Shown here: in pieces, positions 61,701 through 64,000 of the stretch
How the letters are laid out: every line of letters begins with the position of its first letter
Position numbering within the stretch: the stretch's first letter is position 1
Assembly (NCBI RefSeq): GCF_021608265.1
Contig: NZ_JAKIHP010000001.1
Coordinates: 310,001-374,000 of the forward strand
Source of the DNA: Flavobacterium wongokense
Lineage (GTDB): Bacteria > Bacteroidota > Bacteroidia > Flavobacteriales > Flavobacteriaceae
DNA length: 64,000 bases
Direction: 5' to 3'
Made by a program: the position numbers and the translations under genes
Notes under the pieces: model-generated
Databases searched by the model: none
What the model was told of the DNA's origin: nothing
Seen by the model: only the letters and a program-made list of their open reading frames with translations

Positions 61701-63722
61701 TTATTTTATTTTAAATCGTAATCCCGCATAATACATTTGGCCAAAAACCGGAGCATAGATAATCGACGTGTCAAAATTAGTTCCAAACGGATTGTCTGCT
61801 CCTAAAATTGCTTTGTCCTGACGGTAGTTGCCAATGTTTTCTCCGCCAACATACATTTCAAAGGTACTCGAAAAAGTTCGGGTAATTTGCGCATTCATCA
61901 CAGCAAACGAAGGTGAAAATTCAGGAAATCTATCTGCCGCCGCATTAGTACGGGTATTTGGCAATTGCTGTTTTCCAAGCCAGTTCACGGTGTAGTCAAA
62001 TTTCCATTGCCTTCCATGGTCTACAATATGCGTTGCATATTCCATATTGGCAAAAAATCGGTGCTTAGCCTGCAATGGCCTTTGATAGCTTCCTGAAAGA
62101 TAATCGGTCGATATGTCATAATATTTATACGCTGTACGAAGATTTAGATGCTTGATGATTTCCAGGTTGAAATCGAGCTGCAGGCTATTGGCATACGATT
62201 TTCCTTTAAGGTTGTAAAACAAAACCTCTTGCGGCGAATTCATTACATCAACCACAGCTTGGTTTTGGAAATCGGTGCGATAGAAATCAATCGTCGTATC
62301 GGCATTCATGCCAAACAATTTGAAATTTTGCGTAAAACTGATTCCGTAATTCCAGGCAATTTCCGGGTCAAGTCCATAAACTTTCCCATTTGTATCCAAA
62401 ACCTGAAATGTCCTGGAGCTGGCAAAAAGGTTTTGGTTTTCCGCAAAAATATTAGCTGCCCTCTTTCCTCTTCCGGCAGAGAAACGTAATACCGATTTCT
62501 CCCAAGGATTGTATTTCACATGCAGCCTTGGCGTAAAGAAAGCCCCTAACCTATTGTGATAATCAAATCTTCCGCCCAATATATAACTGAATTTATCATT
62601 ATCGTCATAAGTATATTCGAAGAAAGCTCCAACAGAATTATCGATTCGGCTTACATCAAAAAGGTTTACAAACTCTGAATATTTGTCATAAGTAAAGTTC
62701 AGTCCCGTGGCAAATTTATGTTTGGTATTATTGATAATCGAATTGAAAATCAGGTTGGAATAATAGCTTTGCTGCTTGATGTCGTATTGGTTTAAACCAA
62801 AATACGATTGCTGGTTGTGATTGCTGAATGCATTCTGGAAACCAATGCTTTGGTATGGCATATCTTTAAAAACATAACCTACTTTCGAAGAAAAATCCAG
62901 TCTTTCCGTATTGATTTCTGAGCCCCAGTAATTCGTAGTCAACCTGTCTCTGTCAGGATCAAAGTCAAGCTGGCCTGTTTGTTTCTGGTCGTTCATATAA
63001 CGAAAATTAATAAACGAAACCCAACCTGTTTCGGCACAAGCATACTGCCAGCGGTTGATGATATTGAATTGTTTTCCCAAAGGATTGTCCAGGAAACCAT
63101 CATCATTCATATCGTTTTTGGAAACACGTGCGTTGCCATGCACAAACAAACTAGTGGACCAATCGTCTGAAATTTTCTTATTGAAATGAGTGTTCAGTTC
63201 GAAGCGTGAATCAGTCGAACCGTAAGCATTAAGATAAAACGGAATATCTTTAAGTGGTTTGATTAATTCTGTGTTGATTTGGCCCGAAATGCTTTCGTAC
63301 CCATTGACCACACTACCAGCACCTTTTGTAATTTGGATGCTTTCAACCCAGGTTCCCGGTGTAAATGATAATCCGTAGGCTTGCGAAGCGCCGCGAACCG
63401 AAGGTATATTTTCCTCAGTAATCATAATGTAAGGGCTGGTAAGTCCTAACATCTTGATTTGTTTGGTTCCGGTCAATGCATCAGAAAAATTGACGTCAAT
63501 GGACGGATTGGTTTCAAAACTTTCGGCAAGGTTGCAGCAGGCTGCCTTGAGCAATTCCTTACTCGTGACAAGTGTTGTATTTGCCGTGCCTGAAATTGAT
63601 TTTTTCAATCCCTTTTTACTGGTTTCTACTGTGACGGTTTTCAGGGTATCCTTTTTAATTTCTTCCTGGGAAAAAGTAACAGCAGAAATCAACAATGCTA
63701 GGAATAACAGTATTTTTTTCAT
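61701..63722 (-). CDS. TonB-dependent outer-membrane receptor, probably for a metal
   Basis: 673 residues. Signal peptide (to TFSQ), a short N-terminus, a plug domain (KTVTVETSKKGLKKSISGTA, SIDVNFSDALTGTKQIKMLG, ITKGAGSVVNGYESISGQIN) and a 22-strand-type barrel ending in YAGLRFKIK. The plug carries a Cys-Cys pair (CC at 62-63) in AACCNLAESF, which recalls metal-linked receptors. There is no N-terminal carboxypeptidase-like domain. The neighbours suggest copper or another soft metal; no direct proof. Confidence 0.9.
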   Translation of the reverse strand: MKKILLFLALLISAVTFSQEEIKKDTLKTVTVETSKKGLKKSISGTANTTLVTSKELLKAACCNLAESFETNPSIDVNFSDALTGTKQIKMLGLTSPYIMITEENIPSVRGASQAYGLSFTPGTWVESIQITKGAGSVVNGYESISGQINTELIKPLKDIPFYLNAYGSTDSRFELNTHFNKKISDDWSTSLFVHGNARVSKNDMNDDGFLDNPLGKQFNIINRWQYACAETGWVSFINFRYMNDQKQTGQLDFDPDRDRLTTNYWGSEINTERLDFSSKVGYVFKDMPYQSIGFQNAFSNHNQQSYFGLNQYDIKQQSYYSNLIFNSIINNTKHKFATGLNFTYDKYSEFVNLFDVSRIDNSVGAFFEYTYDDNDKFSYILGGRFDYHNRLGAFFTPRLHVKYNPWEKSVLRFSAGRGKRAANIFAENQNLFASSRTFQVLDTNGKVYGLDPEIAWNYGISFTQNFKLFGMNADTTIDFYRTDFQNQAVVDVMNSPQEVLFYNLKGKSYANSLQLDFNLEIIKHLNLRTAYKYYDISTDYLSGSYQRPLQAKHRFFANMEYATHIVDHGRQWKFDYTVNWLGKQQLPNTRTNAAADRFPEFSPSFAVMNAQITRTFSSTFEMYVGGENIGNYRQDKAILGADNPFGTNFDTSIIYAPVFGQMYYAGLRFKIK

Positions 63723-63773
63723 TAGTTAAAATTTTAATATTCGTAATAAAGAGTTCCTTATCGAATATTAAAA

Positions 63774-64000
63774 TCAGCAGTAAAAAGTGTATTGGCTGTA
63801 CAAGAGATACAAAGGCGGCGCATGGGCATCGCAGTAGTAAGTAAAGGTATCTCTTTGTTGGAAGTTATTATTTAATGTAAAGAATTGAGGCGTCCAGTAA
63901 TCGGTAACCGCAATAAAGTCGAGCAATAAGGATGGAACGATTATTTGGTCTGATTTGATTTCGGCCTTGATGACTTTATCATTGCAGCATTGGGAATCCT
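63774..64000 (-). CDS. HYC_CC_PP-type protein, C-terminal part (cut by window edge)
   Basis: About 75 residues up to the stop at 63774-63776, with the 5' end outside the window. It reads ...DSQCCNDKVIKAEIKSDQ ... YYCDAHAPPLYLLYSQY. The spaced CC, YC and PP match the Bacteroidota HYC_CC_PP family, small secreted proteins often beside TonB receptors. It lies directly upstream of the TonB gene and is probably the first gene of that operon. Confidence 0.75.
   Translation of the reverse strand, partial: DSQCCNDKVIKAEIKSDQIIVPSLLLDFIAVTDYWTPQFFTLNNNFQQRDTFTYYCDAHAPPLYLLYSQYTFYC

Overview
The window looks like a chromosomal segment of a gliding member of the Bacteroidota, most likely Flavobacterium or a close relative. 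The evidence is a complete gldK-gldL-gldM-gldN cluster (type IX secretion and gliding motor), a Kelch protein with a type A T9SS sorting tail, promoters of the Bacteroidota form TTG-N18-22-TAnnTTTG, and DUF4469, DUF1761, KTSC, DUF2490 and HYC_CC_PP-type proteins. This rests on gene content only; no search was run.

Layout. 1-1.3 kb: a secreted Kelch protein. 1.3-14.0 kb (minus strand, AT-rich by eye): a defence island. It reads hsdR, hsdS, a PrrC-like anticodon nuclease and hsdM, tightly coupled, followed by a putAbiC-type membrane protein, a DUF3883 nuclease-like protein, a membrane-anchored coiled-coil protein and a UvrD-like helicase. 14.0-15.8 kb: an HU-like DUF4469 protein, a 62-residue protein and two long non-coding stretches rich in direct and inverted repeats. 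15.8-21.3 kb (minus): phospholipase D-like protein, M43 zinc-protease lipoprotein and LpxR-like lipid A deacylase. 21.5-23.5 kb (minus): three small unknown genes. 23.9-34.0 kb (plus): a six-gene operon of mostly secreted repeat proteins (LRR, coiled coil, propeller-like, TPR) with no function I recognise. It ends at a convergent initiator tRNA-Met gene (34.0 kb), which marks the right edge of the accessory-looking half.

34-64 kb is largely conserved chromosome: exonuclease III, small membrane proteins, a J-domain/KTSC protein, an LRR protein, FemAB-like acyltransferase, ABC-F ATPase, topoisomerase I, a ureohydrolase-fold protein that has lost its metal ligands, gldKLMN, an FAD oxidoreductase, miaB, a sigma-54 activator, two paralogous lipoproteins, lptE, a TPR protein, secG, groES-groEL, DedA, DUF2490, and a metal-related operon (HYC_CC_PP protein, TonB receptor, HMA protein) running off the right edge.

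The best candidates for something undescribed are the secreted LRR/TPR operon with its divergent lipid-active and protease genes, and the helicase/DUF3883/membrane coiled-coil unit beside the type I restriction system. The PrrC-like gene inside that system is the clearest sign of a layered defence.
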